64,000 nt of DNA from Symsagittifera roscoffensis (lineage: Eukaryota; Xenacoelomorpha; Acoela; Convolutidae). This document shows, piece by piece, positions 1 through 11,240 of this stretch. The stretch is from assembly GCF_963678635.1 (NCBI RefSeq), contig NC_087069.1, forward strand, positions 24,540,303 through 24,604,302. The letters are read 5' to 3'. Position numbers and translations under genes: made by a program. The stretch's first letter is position 1. The number at the start of each line of letters is the position of its first letter. The notes beneath the pieces were generated by a model. That model saw nothing but the letters and a program-made list of their open reading frames with translations, had not been told where the DNA came from and ran no database searches.

Positions 1-2
1 CA

Positions 3-155
3 TTAAACACACCGAATATAACAGCTCAATCCCTACAACCACCATTTATAACAACTGAAGTAATATACAAATACGACAGATATACCAAAAAGACAATTGG
101 TTACATCACATTTTATAACCCATACTCAGGATTGTCATACACATGTATATTCTAA
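3..155 (+). CDS. C-terminal end of an unrecognised ORF cut by the window edge
   Basis: An open frame enters from the left edge and stops at the TAA at 153-155. It overlaps the first ATG of the env-like gene (143) by 13 bases in another frame. About 50 residues are visible, with tyrosine- and threonine-rich composition and no motif I recognise. The position just upstream of env would suit the 3' end of a pol or similar gene of the same retroelement, but that is inference from position only. It could also be a chance open stretch. Confidence 0.25.
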   Translation, partial: LNTPNITAQSLQPPFITTEVIYKYDRYTKKTIGYITFYNPYSGLSYTCIF

Positions 156-2748
156 AAATATTAATTTTTCTTCAACTCTTTTTTCTAGTAACCCCCAATC
201 AAAACTTAAACCCTTCCCCCCGCACAGGACCCCAAGATTTATTAGTAACACATTACGATTGTGACGAAAACGAACAAAAAACACTACACAAATATGCAAT
301 AAATCAAGTATCACAATGCGAAACAGAACCACAAGCCATAGAAACAACAAATGTAATAGCGGCACTTTATTCAAAAGCCCGAGCAACAACAATTATAGTA
401 TATAAATTCACAGCAACATTTTCTGAAAAGAAAGTACATAGTTCACAAACCTCAAATGGAAATAAAAACCGACTTGACCACGAATCATTCTACCAGAGTA
501 ATATCGAACGACTTTTACATCTAAATCCCGATGATTGTAAAAACGAGTTACTCAGACTAAATATCACAAGAAATAAAAACACAGACAGAAAAATAGTAAA
601 TTTTCAAGTCTTTGCTGATTCTGTACATCAAGCAGAACTTGAAAGATATCAAGGAAATATCAAATTAGACGAAAAATATCCATACAACGACGCACACGGA
701 AGATTAACTTATGACATACACGATAAACACTAGATACCACATATTGGTATAAATAACCCATCAAACTGCAAAGCAGACACAAAAAATAAAGGATATCAAG
801 AAATAATGTTTTTCGATTGGAAAATACAACTCGAAAAAATACAACTCACACGCGATTTATCAGACAACACAATGATCTATCAAGGAATTAGATTACCTTG
901 TAAAAATGACCAAGGCTATTGTGACCCTACAACACGAACACAAGCAACCCCGAAGACACATGTACAACATTTCAAGTAGCAAAAATACACGCTCGTATGA
1001 TAAAATTTCACGAAAAATATTTTATACAGTCCATTCCATATGAACAAGTAAATCTATCACGAAAACAAAGTTCTAATTTTAGAAATATACACAATATAGA
1101 AAATAAATTGACACGTTTTCAAATATATCAAGAAACAGAACTTGCATGTAAATACAGAAATCCACTTCACAAAACACAATACTCCGAAATATTAGTTGAA
1201 TACGAACAAGGATTCGACATGACCACTGGAAAAACAAAAATCGACCCATACGCCACAAGTCATCCTCCAAACGAAGGAACATCATACATACCAGTTAATT
1301 TTCAAAAAAGTAAAGGTCAACCTGGTGGACATCTCAAACCCCATGACACTAGAAGCACACCTTTACAAGAACTATCACTAATGAATACTACATATTTCGG
1401 TAATATCCACTATGATATTCACCTAGATATGAAATTAGACTACACAATTAGCCGCATTTATTAAGAAATGTCACTCTCCGAATTAGAAACACTTCACCAA
1501 CTATGCGAATTAGAAAGAACACAAATCCTACAATCACTTGCATTAGCAGTATTAAAAATAACCTACGCAGGATATTTATTATCAGGCAATAGATCAAATT
1601 TTTTAGACTATGAAGGAAACATTTTATGGTTTTATACCTGTACCAAAAAAGTATCACCACTATATGTTTTTGAAGATAAACGATGCTATAAAAGAATCCC
1701 TATCTTTTATAAGAATAAAGTACATTTCGTTGACACACTTTCAAGACGAACCTATTTCTGGGATACCGCAGTCCCATGTGGATCAGAAAACAGCCACAAT
1801 GTAGTACAACTGAACCCTGATGAAGATAAATATTACCTTCTTACCCCATATCCCACATTAATGCAATCACTCAAAAAATTTTCACCTGAAAGCGTTAGAG
1901 CTATTGTTCGAAACCCAAATATTGACTTACAATCAATTGGAATATATTCAAAATCCGATATACAACATCACATTAGAACACAACAATTCCAAGAATTATT
2001 AACACAAATGGACACTATACAAAGACAATCAATTGACCAAAACTTACGCAAACTTGCCGAAACAGCAGGATTTGCAGATATTTATACACAAGATTATAGC
2101 GGATATTTTAAAGACATTAAAGACTATATATATCTCAACGGTGAAAAATACCGACCACAAGATATCTCACCCATAAATATTTTTAGCTTTGTTACACTCA
2201 AAAATGAAATTCTTGATTTTCTAGGATGGCCCTATTACATCTTAGAAAAATTAACTATTCTATACGCAATGTTTAACTTTATAGGATTTCTTTTCTCACT
2301 CTTAAAAGGAATCTATAATACATGCGCTATACACACACAAGTAAATAGACAAGCAAGTGTAGCACGCATCCTATTTGCAGGATTTTTTGAAATTTTTTCA
2401 TCATCAATGAACAAAATTCTTTTAGACGCACAAATAAAAGAATACAACACAAAAATAGCAACAAGACAGAATACATATGACGAAGAACATAACAATGTAG
2501 ACATTATACCTACAGCACCACAGTTACCACCCCTACCACATAACCATCCATTATCACTAGCCCCACGAAATTTTCGAAATTTAGCAATAACACATAATCC
2601 AAACTTCAGACCAACCATATCACAAAGTCCCATTCAACATATAATGACACACCATTCACTAGATGAAAATACATATGAACAAATTATAGAACAACCCCAT
2701 ACCACCGCTTTTCAGTCTCAAAAAAATAATTTTTTTAGCCCACGATGA
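143..2748 (+). pseudogene. Decayed env-like glycoprotein gene of an LTR retroelement (chuvirus-type glycoprotein family)
   Basis: The protein would be a class I-like membrane glycoprotein for particle entry, of the type seen in chuviruses (Jingchuvirales) and in env genes captured by arthropod LTR retroelements. I assign it by overall pattern: an N-terminal signal peptide (hydrophobic stretch just after the ATG at 143), a Cys-containing ectodomain, an LCELER-type segment near 1500, a conserved tyrosine/cysteine-rich middle, a long hydrophobic membrane segment encoded at about 2215-2310, and a proline-rich tail at 2510-2560. The gene is broken. There is an in-frame TAG at 731-733, a frame change near 940, and a TAA at 1462-1464; the frame then stays open from 1468 to 2748. 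It overlaps the next ORF by ATGA (2745-2748). It is a dead copy. A profile search would confirm the family. Confidence 0.6.
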
Positions 2749-4553
2749 GCCGACAACTTGGATCCCTACACCGCTCAAACTCCCACCCAACCAACCTCAA
2801 CACTCCAATTACAATAATTCCACTTTTTGCTTTCCCGCCACCCGATTTCCCAACCAATACTATAACATCAGGCATGAGTTCAGACACTAATTCACACATC
2901 TCAGTTTTATACTCCATCTCACAACTCAATAACCCAGATATTGAAACCCCTGATGAATTTGCAGACTCTGAACCATCCCCATCCAATAATTTTCAAACCA
3001 TTCCCTCAGTTTTTTTGAAACCCCCTTTTCAACCAATCCCACCAAATAACCCACTCCCATCCATTTCTACACCCTCCTATGCTTCACAAGTTACCCCAAC
3101 CTACTCTTCACTTCATTCAGACCGATCATCCAATTCTCCAGACACCCCCCAAATCTCCCAAGAACTAGATAATTTTATCACCTTACAACAACAACCCTTC
3201 CACCTTGACACCTCAACTATAAACCAGATTTCATCAACCATTGAATCATCAAACCCACCTACCCCTACACCCTCTTCAGCTTATACCGCATCATTAGCAC
3301 CATCATCCACATCCACCGAATCATCAGTTAGCACTAATAGAGCTTACCGCACTTTCAAAAGAAAATTCCCAAACCATCCATTTCCAACAAAACCAGGAAC
3401 AGCCCGTGAATATATTAATCACCCAAATCACACTAACACAAGAGAATTTTTAGCAATCACCTTACCTTCATTTCCACAGTATACTTTGAACACCCCTAAC
3501 GACACTAACAACACACGCAGTTTTGTAGATGAACACGTTTTAATGCCTACACTTCAATGGACATCATATTATCATTTTACTAACCCCCTTTGCCTACCTT
3601 TATCTAACACTCACATCGATATAGAAAGAAATCAAAATATGCTATATCGACTCACTACACCACTAACACATAGACAATTTACTTATATAGGATATAAAAA
3701 GTCACTAAAAACATACACTGCACCCCAAGCTAACGAATATACGCTAGAAGATTATGATCATAACATCATCCGAACTAACCAAGACCAATTTTTAGATGAT
3801 GATCGCTTCGCTAACCCACAAATCACAGAAAAATTTTTCATCAAAACACCATATGTTTTTACACTCAAAATATTTGATCGCAAATTTGACCACATCATTT
3901 CAGAAGCACTAACCGACACACAAGCTTACGAAAGTTTTAAAGAAAAATTTCCATTATTTTCACTAACCTTTCTTTTCCTTGCACCACATGAACGAGATTT
4001 GCACTGCTCACACGACATTATGTTACGCACTAAACAAACCCACACATATACATAATACCGCTTCATACAAAATCACTTTGACCTACACACTCCATCAAGA
4101 CAACCACACCATCGTTTTCAATTTATTAACTCTAAATACACATCACCATTTTTTCTTAATTTCACATATTGCATCAAAGATACTAACCTTCACGGTATTC
4201 TTCGCAATTATGATCCCATAACCCAAATGTATATTTTTTGTCCCATCACAAAGACCTTCAACGCAGAAGAATCCAGACCCTTCCTTATCCCACATAAATT
4301 TGTTCAACCTATAGAAATCCCCATATTAGAATTCATCCACAACACTAAATATAACCACAAATTATATAATCTCATCCAAAACACACCTTATGAATTTGCA
4401 GTTGGCACTGAAGAACTAAAAACCATTAAAGCACTTCAATTGCTTTGGCCACTGCTTCAAACTAAAAACATCATTCGCATACTAGCAAAATTACTAACAA
4501 ATTCCGACATAATCCACGACATCTTCCCTCACGGTTTTTTCCCCGACGACTAA
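2745..4553 (+). pseudogene. Unrecognised proline/serine/threonine-rich ORF coupled to env, one internal stop
   Basis: This frame starts at the ATG inside an ATGA overlap with the env-like gene and runs to the TAA at 4551-4553. A single TAA at 4053-4055 breaks it; the frame before and after is the same, so about 603 codons were once continuous. Residues 1-200 are low-complexity Pro/Ser/Thr/Asn. The rest looks folded, rich in aromatic, His and Asn residues, with no transmembrane segment and no zinc knuckle or protease motif that I can see. I do not recognise it. Its place 3' of env and the overlap suggest co-expression from the same retroelement transcript. An accessory, matrix-like or nucleocapsid-like protein would be possible, but nothing in the sequence proves a function. 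Confidence 0.45.
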
Positions 4554-4562
4554 CAGGTAAGT
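4554..4562 (+). promoter_or_regulatory. Consensus splice donor directly after the stop codon
   Basis: CAG|GTAAGT begins immediately after the TAA of the preceding ORF. It is a perfect metazoan 5' splice site. If used, an intron would start in the 3' untranslated part of the env/ORF transcript. No strong pyrimidine-rich acceptor is obvious downstream; the CCTTGCAG ending at 5641 is a weak candidate. Confidence 0.3.
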
Positions 4563-6150
4563 ATGACTTATACATATTCTTCACTAATAAATTTAAAATA
4601 AAACACTAACCATTCTTTATCCATGTCTTATTTAGATTTTTAGTCTTCATCCCACGATCATCTGCAAAATACACAAAAGAAAAATAAAAAATAGAAAACT
4701 TCTTCAAATTGTTCAAAACTCTATTAATATTTTGCACAAGCTAATTTAAATAAAATTCATACCAATGTAGTAAATTAATTTTTAAATTGTTTCCCCACAA
4801 GCAGTAAATCTAATAATGATGAAAGTTTGTAACTTAATTTTTCCCAAAAACTAGCAGTAAAATTGAATTCTATGTAGTAAATTGATAAAACGAAAATGCA
4901 GTACTAACCTTTTGATATCTCATTCACTCGCACAAAAATTCTATCCAAACTTGCACAGCTTGCCCACGAAGAATTGTTTAAAATAATGAATTTCAGTTTC
5001 AAGTTTTCACACTCAACAACTCTAACACACGATAACAAGTTTCAAACTTTCCCTTAACCCGGTTGGAAAGGAATTATATACTAAACAAAACTAACCAATG
5101 CAGCTTACTAAACACCACAGATCATAGAATAACAGCATGACTAAGAAAAGGAAACCAACGGTACCCAAACCGGATTAACCCAGTTTAAAACTGGATAAAT
5201 TATTCTTTTGAAGACTATTATAAAGTCTAAGAAAGAAATAATAAAACACAAAAAGTCAAAAGACAAACCCATACCAAAAACAATTTGATTTTTGAAAAAA
5301 GGACACAACCAACGAAACATAAGAAAAACCACAATAAACCCAACATAAAACGTTATCACATAACAGGCCTCTCACAGAAACCGCACGAAATCATACTCCC
5401 ACTCCTGGCCTAACCCACCAGAGAGGACGTCCTGAGCATGCTCTATAGCCGGCCTAACCCACCGCGCTACATCCACGCTTTGTGACCACACTTCTATTTT
5501 TAATAAGAGGTACTCAAGGGTGAGTAACTCTTCAAAATAACCAAACTAAAACAAAAAGCTTTTGTGAAAACAACTAACCAAAATCATAATTAAAACACCA
5601 AACTAATAAAAAATTTATAAAATGTAAATGATACCTTGCAGTATATAGATCAGCATACAACACCAAAGACGAACATCCAAAGACAAAATGACCCCACTAC
5701 ACTCGAAAAAGAATGGCCAAACACAATCAATATGCCGTCCACAATCACAACTCAAAGGATTTAGAGTACGACTTGACTTCGCAGAAAAGGACTTCATTGA
5801 ACTAGACCAATGACCACCTCGATGTTCAAGTATACGTACAGATCCGAGTAACCAGGCATCCCCTCCACGCACAATCTCCACGCCATTCCCAGACAAGGTC
5901 AAACACAAAAGAAGTTCTCACCAATGAAACAGAAAAACCTGACATAGCCAACCATTCTGAAATCAGATTTGAGTTTGTTGCGAAAACCCAGTCGTTGTCA
6001 TGAGAAGACACAACGATTGAACCTGGAACTTCTCTAACAAGAGAACCCAGAAGAAATATGATGTTCGCCAAATACCAACGTTCATCATCCATCCTTGAAT
6101 TGCAGAAAGACTATTCTAAAAAACTCTGTAAAACCCGGATGGGTGGAACC
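4563..6150. other. Non-coding AT-rich stretch between the retroelement ORFs and the LTR-like repeat
   Basis: No convincing gene. Around 5400-5480 the minus strand reads TAGCGCGGTGGGTTAGGCC and repeats GTGGGTTAGGCC about 60 bases on, which looks like a tRNA-derived A-box region but lacks a clear B box. Around 5690-5800 a short plus-strand open stretch exists without recognisable motifs. The stretch is probably the 3' untranslated part of the retroelement plus later insertions. Confidence 0.35.
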
Positions 6151-6553
6151 TGATCTAAACTACATTTTATGATTGGATAAATTAGATATTTTACCACTGT
6201 AAAGTATTTAATATTAACCAGTCATGATCCATCAAACTAACAACCCACTTATTTGTAAGTGCTGAAATTACTTGTAATTTCAGCACCAGAGAGATTTGAA
6301 TTTAACTTAGAAATTAGTTGACTCTCCAAGAGAACTTCAGCAGCCGCAATAAACCAGTATACCCTAGATGTATTGAGCCTAGCAGAGACTAGTTAAACAA
6401 CCTGAGACTAGATAGTATAAGAGTAAGATTAGGATCGGTATTAGACTAAGAAGTTGCACGAATCTATCCGGCCGAAAATAAGATAGCGTGACGAGCAGAC
6501 GGTGTACCCTATCCGAAATTACTCTATGAGTTAACCATATCGGTTATAACTCA
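6151..6553 (+). repeat. 403-bp LTR-like repeat, left copy
   Basis: The repeat runs from TGATCT to AACTCA, so it has TG...CA ends. It matches 60195-60597, also 403 bp, in inverted orientation with high identity throughout. It contains an AATAAA at about 6347 and a near-perfect 24-bp hairpin (GCTGAAATTAC, TT, GTAATTTCAGC) near 6270. It lies 1.6 kb downstream of the env-like region in the same orientation, as a 3' LTR would. No target duplication or polypurine tract is clear. It could instead be some other dispersed repeat. Confidence 0.55.
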
Positions 6554-6684
6554 CTTCATACTGGTTCACTGCAATCCATTTAACAACTTCTTATTACTTT
6601 TCGCCAAATTTTGGACAATATACCGCCATTAATTTTGATTAGCCGATACAAGAGGCTCAAGGTGGGCTACGTAACTGTATTTAT

Positions 6685-7045
6685 TGAAAATTGCTTCAAA
6701 ACTCTTTGTTCATTTACTCACAAAACGATATCACATTGAGGGAGTGATAATTATTGAGGGAGTCTGTACAAAATCATGTCACATTGTATTTAGACAACCG
6801 CGTTTTTGTACCCATCAGTAAGTAGACAAATACTATAATAATCAGCCAGATTCGAGACAAGGAATAAGTTAATAGTGAATATTTATTTCGTAAGTTTGAT
6901 TTCTCACCTTTGATTCTGATTGGTTATTATAGTATTTGTCTGCTTTCTGACGAGTACGAATACGCGGTTTTCTAGACAGACCGCACTCCCTCAATGTGAT
7001 AAGGTTTTGTGATTAATTGAACAAAAAGTTTTGGAGCAATTTTCA
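6685..7045. mobile_element. Foldback (MITE-like) element of about 360 bp
   Basis: The first 110-150 bases (from TGAAAATTGCTTCAAAACT) are repeated inverted at the end (to AGTTTTGGAGCAATTTTCA). The paired stretches include ATCACATTGAGGGAGT/ACTCCCTCAATGTGAT and AACCGCGT...ACAAATACTATAAT with its complement. There is no coding capacity. The family and target duplication are not resolved. Confidence 0.7.
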
Positions 7046-7479
7046 TTCGACTTAGAAAAAGCCAAAAAAAATGACCTTTTGAGAGTAAAATTTGGGCAAA
7101 AAAATGGAGTATATTTATTCTGTTAAAAATCTAGGCAAACTTCGCGGGGTCGTATGCACAAAACCTTTATATTTTTTAAAGCGGCAGAATTTGATTGGTT
7201 AAAATAAGCCAATCAAATTTTGGCAACATGGTCAGGCATCTCAATCAACTGTTCCAGCAGGAAAAAGTATGAGCCGAATTTACTGAAAATGTGAATCTTA
7301 ATCAAATAATGAGATTAATTTTTTTTGTGAGAAATTACACCTAGACGAAAAAGTTTCAGTAAATGGGGTTCAACGCGAAAAATCTTCTATCATTTTGGTC
7401 ATTCCCGCAAATAATTTTTAATTGAAGGCCGGACCATTTCTTTTGCATTTGATTGGCTAATTACCTGCACTCAGCTAAA
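7046..7479. other. Intergenic, AT-rich
   Basis: No gene seen. A short hairpin (AATTTGATTGG ... CCAATCAAATT) lies at about 7188-7220. Confidence 0.4.
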
Positions 7480-8160
7480 AAATAATAAAATAATAGATTA
7501 TAATGTATTTTTATTGTCAGTCTCCATTAATTTCAAAAAGAATTGATTATAGTCAATTAAAAATAGATAATAATAACATTTTTTTTCGAAACAAAAAAAA
7601 ACATTATAATCGATTATAATCGATTATTTTTTAAAAACGTTTTTTTTCTCAAATGTTATTGATTTAGAACCCATTTAATTGATTATAGTCCATTCTTATC
7701 CAACAAACGTCCTCGTTTCATTTCGTTATATTTTTGTTTTGTTTTGTGTGCTTTTCAGTTGGTATCTTTTCTTACTGATTACTGTTCACTTTTTTACTGT
7801 TCACTTTTTTACTGTTTACTGTTTACTTTTCAGTCATTTCTTACTTCCTACTGATTTTTACTGTGTTTTCATGCATATTAGCTAAAATACAATCCATTAT
7901 ATTTGATTTTCTTGTGAAATATTAGTTTAATAAAAAAAGGGATTTCAATCTATTTTTATAAATCATAATAGATTATAAGAGATTATACAATGTTTTCGGA
8001 AAAATTATAATCAATTATAATTGATTATAAATTATTAAAAAGTCACCGAATTTGTTATCAATATAATGGATTATAAATTGTTTAAACATCTAAAAATGGC
8101 ATTGTTATTGGTTTTAATTTTGCTAAAAGTGCAACTATAATATAATATAATGGATTATTT
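7480..8160. repeat. Cluster of TATAATC/GATTATA palindromic words
   Basis: At least a dozen short words of the form TTATAATCGATTATAA, GATTATA and AATGGATTATA lie in both orientations within 0.7 kb, for example near 7600-7625, 7670, 7960-7990, 8000-8030, 8060 and 8140. The same words occur in the foldback at 13047-13244 and near 12060. A direct repeat (ACTGTTCACTTTTTT) lies at 7783-7810. No coding is seen. Confidence 0.5.
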
Positions 8161-9660
8161 TCTCTTTTTACTGAGTGCGGGTAACCACATTGATTTAAGA
8201 TCAAGATGTAGAAATACTATTTTTGGGTCATTTAGTGCATAAGACCCTCGTTGTACTCATTGTTCTTTGTCTAAGACCAACCCAATAAGAAAAAAAACGC
8301 ATTTTAATTTTCAGGTGCTATTCGTTTGGTTCCGATTATTTAAATCAGCACTGTAAAAACGATGTAAAAAAGGCTGATTGAGTAGCATTCATTTCAACCA
8401 TTTAGATTCGCAAGACAATTTGGCCACATTTTCAAGATTCGTATTTCAAGAAGATTATGTACAACTGTGTCACGTGGGTGGGGTGCCAGTTGTCGATGTG
8501 CTATGCTATTATCCCGATGAGTGAACTGCAGTTGTCGTCCACATTCGTCATTTTCCGGTACTCGCAAATTGCTTTTTGTCTCTTCTAATTTTTTTTCTCT
8601 CGCCTTTTAATTATATCATTTTTTTGTGTAACGGGTGATTGTTTACGTTAATTTAACAATATCAGGTGTGTTTCAAATTAGCTGATCGGCCCATCAATCA
8701 AATTTTACTATAAACGATTTCTTACTAAAACTTTGGCGTAAATCGGTAAAGCAGGGTCTTTACCATTTGCGTTAGTAACAATTTTACAGATATGTGATCT
8801 CGTCACTTTTTTGATTTTTTTTCTGTTAGAAAAAACAACCTGATAAAATCATTTAAAAAACGGATTTATTTTTGGATCGACTCTCTTGCACCAGTGTTTT
8901 TATGAACCGAAACTTTTGATCAACTTGTTAGTTTGTAATTATCTTGATATAGCTTTTTTTTGGTCTTAAGCTCAATTAAATTCAATTCAGACAATTTGTA
9001 CTTGATGGGGGGGCGAGGGTAAGGTTAAAAAAGCCCGTTGATTATGTCTCAAAAAGAATATTTTACTTTTTCCCCACCTGTTTAATTTTTATGCACGCTA
9101 GATTAACGTGTTTACGATTGCTTATGACAACGAAGTATAAAGAACAAATGCGTTCACAATATAGTAAGTTGTTTGTTCTGTAATTTTCGATAACATATCA
9201 CGACAACGTTCAACCAGTTTTTCAAGTTAAAATTGAAATGCGGGGAGGGGAGTTCTCAATTGTGGTTTTCCTCACGCAGGCACGTTCCAATAAAAAGTTT
9301 CAAAGTCAAATTAACAATTAAAATGCATGCAAAAAATCGTTGTTCAGTTCGGTTAATTTGATGACTCTAAAAAGATTTGAGTGCAGTGCAACTTGAAGCT
9401 ACAAAAATTACATTAAATTGGTTTTACAAGACGAAATTTACTGAAAAATTTGGGAAATTAACTAATTTTGATCACTAATTTCAAAAAGTCAATTTTTGCG
9501 TCATTTTTGTGTCCATCGTTTTCATGCTGTCATGCAATCCTGCGCTAGTTTGTTAACCGATTTGGTTAAATTAGTTTAGAAACTCCCTTATTGTTCTATT
9601 TGGGCATTTAATGGAAAAATGAAATCACCATAATTTATCAGCAAAATTGAGAAACTTATT
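8161..9660. other. Intergenic stretch with a lone Tc1/mariner-type end
   Basis: No gene seen. The segment 8324-8357 ends in ATTTAAATCAGCACTGTA, which matches the terminal repeat of the palindromic element at 48805-49534, including the preceding TCCG-rich bases. No matching left end was found nearby, so it is a solo or truncated end. The rest is unique-looking AT-rich DNA. Confidence 0.4.
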
Positions 9661-9682
9661 TTTCAGATCCTTGTACTTCTAC

Positions 9683-9829
9683 ATGAGTTGGATAGCTATT
9701 TTCCTGCTGATAGTTCTGCAGCCCAAACGCCCAGTCAAATCACTACAGCTGAGTGGCACATCCGAAGATCAACGTCAAAAGGTCGATGATCGAAAACGCG
9801 AATGCAACGAATCGAGAAAAAAGAAGTAA
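9683..9829 (+). CDS. Possible small secreted peptide (48 codons), or a final exon
   Basis: The frame opens at the ATG at 9683, shortly after a plausible acceptor (TTTTTCAG ending at 9666). It encodes a strongly hydrophobic start (MSWIAIFLLIVLQ) that would suit a signal peptide or membrane anchor, then a polar, highly charged tail with one cysteine and a lysine-rich end (ESRKKK), stopping at 9827-9829. Base composition is less AT-biased than its surroundings. I do not recognise a family. It may be a neuropeptide-like precursor, the last exon of a larger gene, or chance. Confidence 0.25.
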   Translation: MSWIAIFLLIVLQPKRPVKSLQLSGTSEDQRQKVDDRKRECNESRKKK

Positions 9830-10110
9830 AAACAAATGTAATCTTCTGTTGTACAACTTTGTACATTAATTGTAGCGGATTGCTTATAAAAGGTGCATAT
9901 ACAAAACAGTCCCTTACCAAAGAGTCTAAAACATCAAAAGAAAAGTTCTAAAAAACAGTCCGATACAAAACAGTAGACCAAAACCATTTGAACTTTCTGA
10001 CCTTGATCTTTTGGCGCCGACAGAATTGATCAACGCTTTGAAAAATCAAAATGAGCGTAATTAAAGCTCAAAGGGCCGAATATCGAACAATTAACCAGCT
10101 CAAAGTCAAA
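9830..10110. other. Intergenic
   Basis: Nothing recognisable; AT-rich DNA with short ACAAAACAGTCC-type direct repeats near 9901-9972. Confidence 0.35.
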
Positions 10111-10112
10111 GG

Positions 10113-10180
10113 ACTGGTGGTATAGTGGTTGAAGTTTTAGACTCTAATTATAGAGATCAATGGATCGAATCCCCAGCGAC
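10113..10180 (+). repeat. tRNA-derived sequence (tRNA pseudogene or SINE head)
   Basis: It has an A box TGGTATAGTGG at 10118-10128 and a B box GGATCGAATCC at 10162-10172 at tRNA-like spacing. The end pieces CTGG and CCAG can pair as an acceptor remnant. The middle (CTCTAATTATAGAG) forms a stem with a 4-base loop, so no normal 7-base anticodon loop can be drawn and the T stem is poor. I call it a pol III promoter-bearing relic rather than a working tRNA. Confidence 0.45.
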
Positions 10181-10604
10181 AAACAAAATTTTCCAATTTA
10201 TCGACAAAAAATGAAGTTCGGGTAAATATGATATTGAGTATATTTAGGCTACAACAAAGGGTTCAACCTTAGAAGGTTGGGCGGGAGGAAACGAAAAATC
10301 AGCACCTTGTATTTATACATTTTTTGCCCGTTTCAAAAAGACTCTAGCTCAATTTCGAAAGTAAGGAAAGTAATTGAACTTGGAAGATTTTCTGTAGCTT
10401 TTCAATGTGGAATAAATATGACGAAAAAAACGTCTGATTATAATTTAATATTATAACTACTTCCTTCGAAAAACACAGTGATATCGTTCGGTTGATGTGA
10501 CCTAATCTTAGTGAGTATGTTTTTGCCCAATTTTTGTATTTAACATTTTTGGGTCTGGCTACTTTTTGTCCGGCGCACATTTATTCTAACAATATTTCCG
10601 CTTT

Positions 10605-11240
10605 CTTTTACTCATCTTTGTACTTCTAGATCAGTTTTGGAAATGAAGGGTGCTTAATGTTGCCCAGTTTCACTAAATTGCTGTTCCAACCTTCTACAGC
10701 GTTGTTGGTGCCGGGAAGGTGGTTTTTACTCTTTGATGGAAACTCCATTGCTCCATGTCAAATCTGGGCTTCTGTCGTCCTTGAGAAGCCAGCTTACCAA
10801 TATATGTCCTCTAAATAATTGAAAATTGTGTGACTTCCTTCAGATTCCATACCTTGCAAAAGCTCGAACCGAGTGGGGACGTCCTCTACAGGCAGAAATG
10901 CTGTTGCGAGAAGCATTCGAATAATTTCGCAAAAATTAAGGTCATTGTTGTAATAGTGAGTCTTGCCTGACGACTGAACATGTCTGACTAACAGAGTAAT
11001 TTGGTAAATGAACAGCTGTTTGTTGATTCTTATCCCTTGGGCTCCGAAATTAGTCAGCCGCGGTGTTACATCAATTACTGTTGTTCGATCTTTAAGTGTT
11101 TTTCTGAAATTACGTTGTTCGATGTCAGCTCGATCGGGGAAATGGCAGTGATCTTTAAAGATCTCAACGGAGTCCTCTTTTGTACGCACACGGCCATTAC
11201 AATTACGTTTTGCGCAGCGCCGGAAAGGGAATTGTCTGAC
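10605..11240 (-). pseudogene. Broken FLYWCH/MULE-type transposase
   Basis: On the minus strand the region starts with a FLYWCH-like zinc finger (FRRCAKRNCNGRVRT followed by HCHF, giving C..C and H.H) at about 11235-11140. The frame stays open to about 10797 with helical sequence including AFLPVEDVPTRFELL. After frame breaks comes a GTNNAVEGWN motif at about 10713-10684 followed by HPSFPKLI. MULE-family transposases end with a TNN.VEGW signature and a following HP.....I, so I assign this family. Most of the DDE core is deleted and several stops and frameshifts are present, so the copy is dead. No terminal repeats were identified. Confidence 0.65.

Noticed and set aside
10113-10180. Functional tRNA gene
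   Set aside because: A and B boxes are present, but a 7-base anticodon loop and a proper T stem cannot be drawn.
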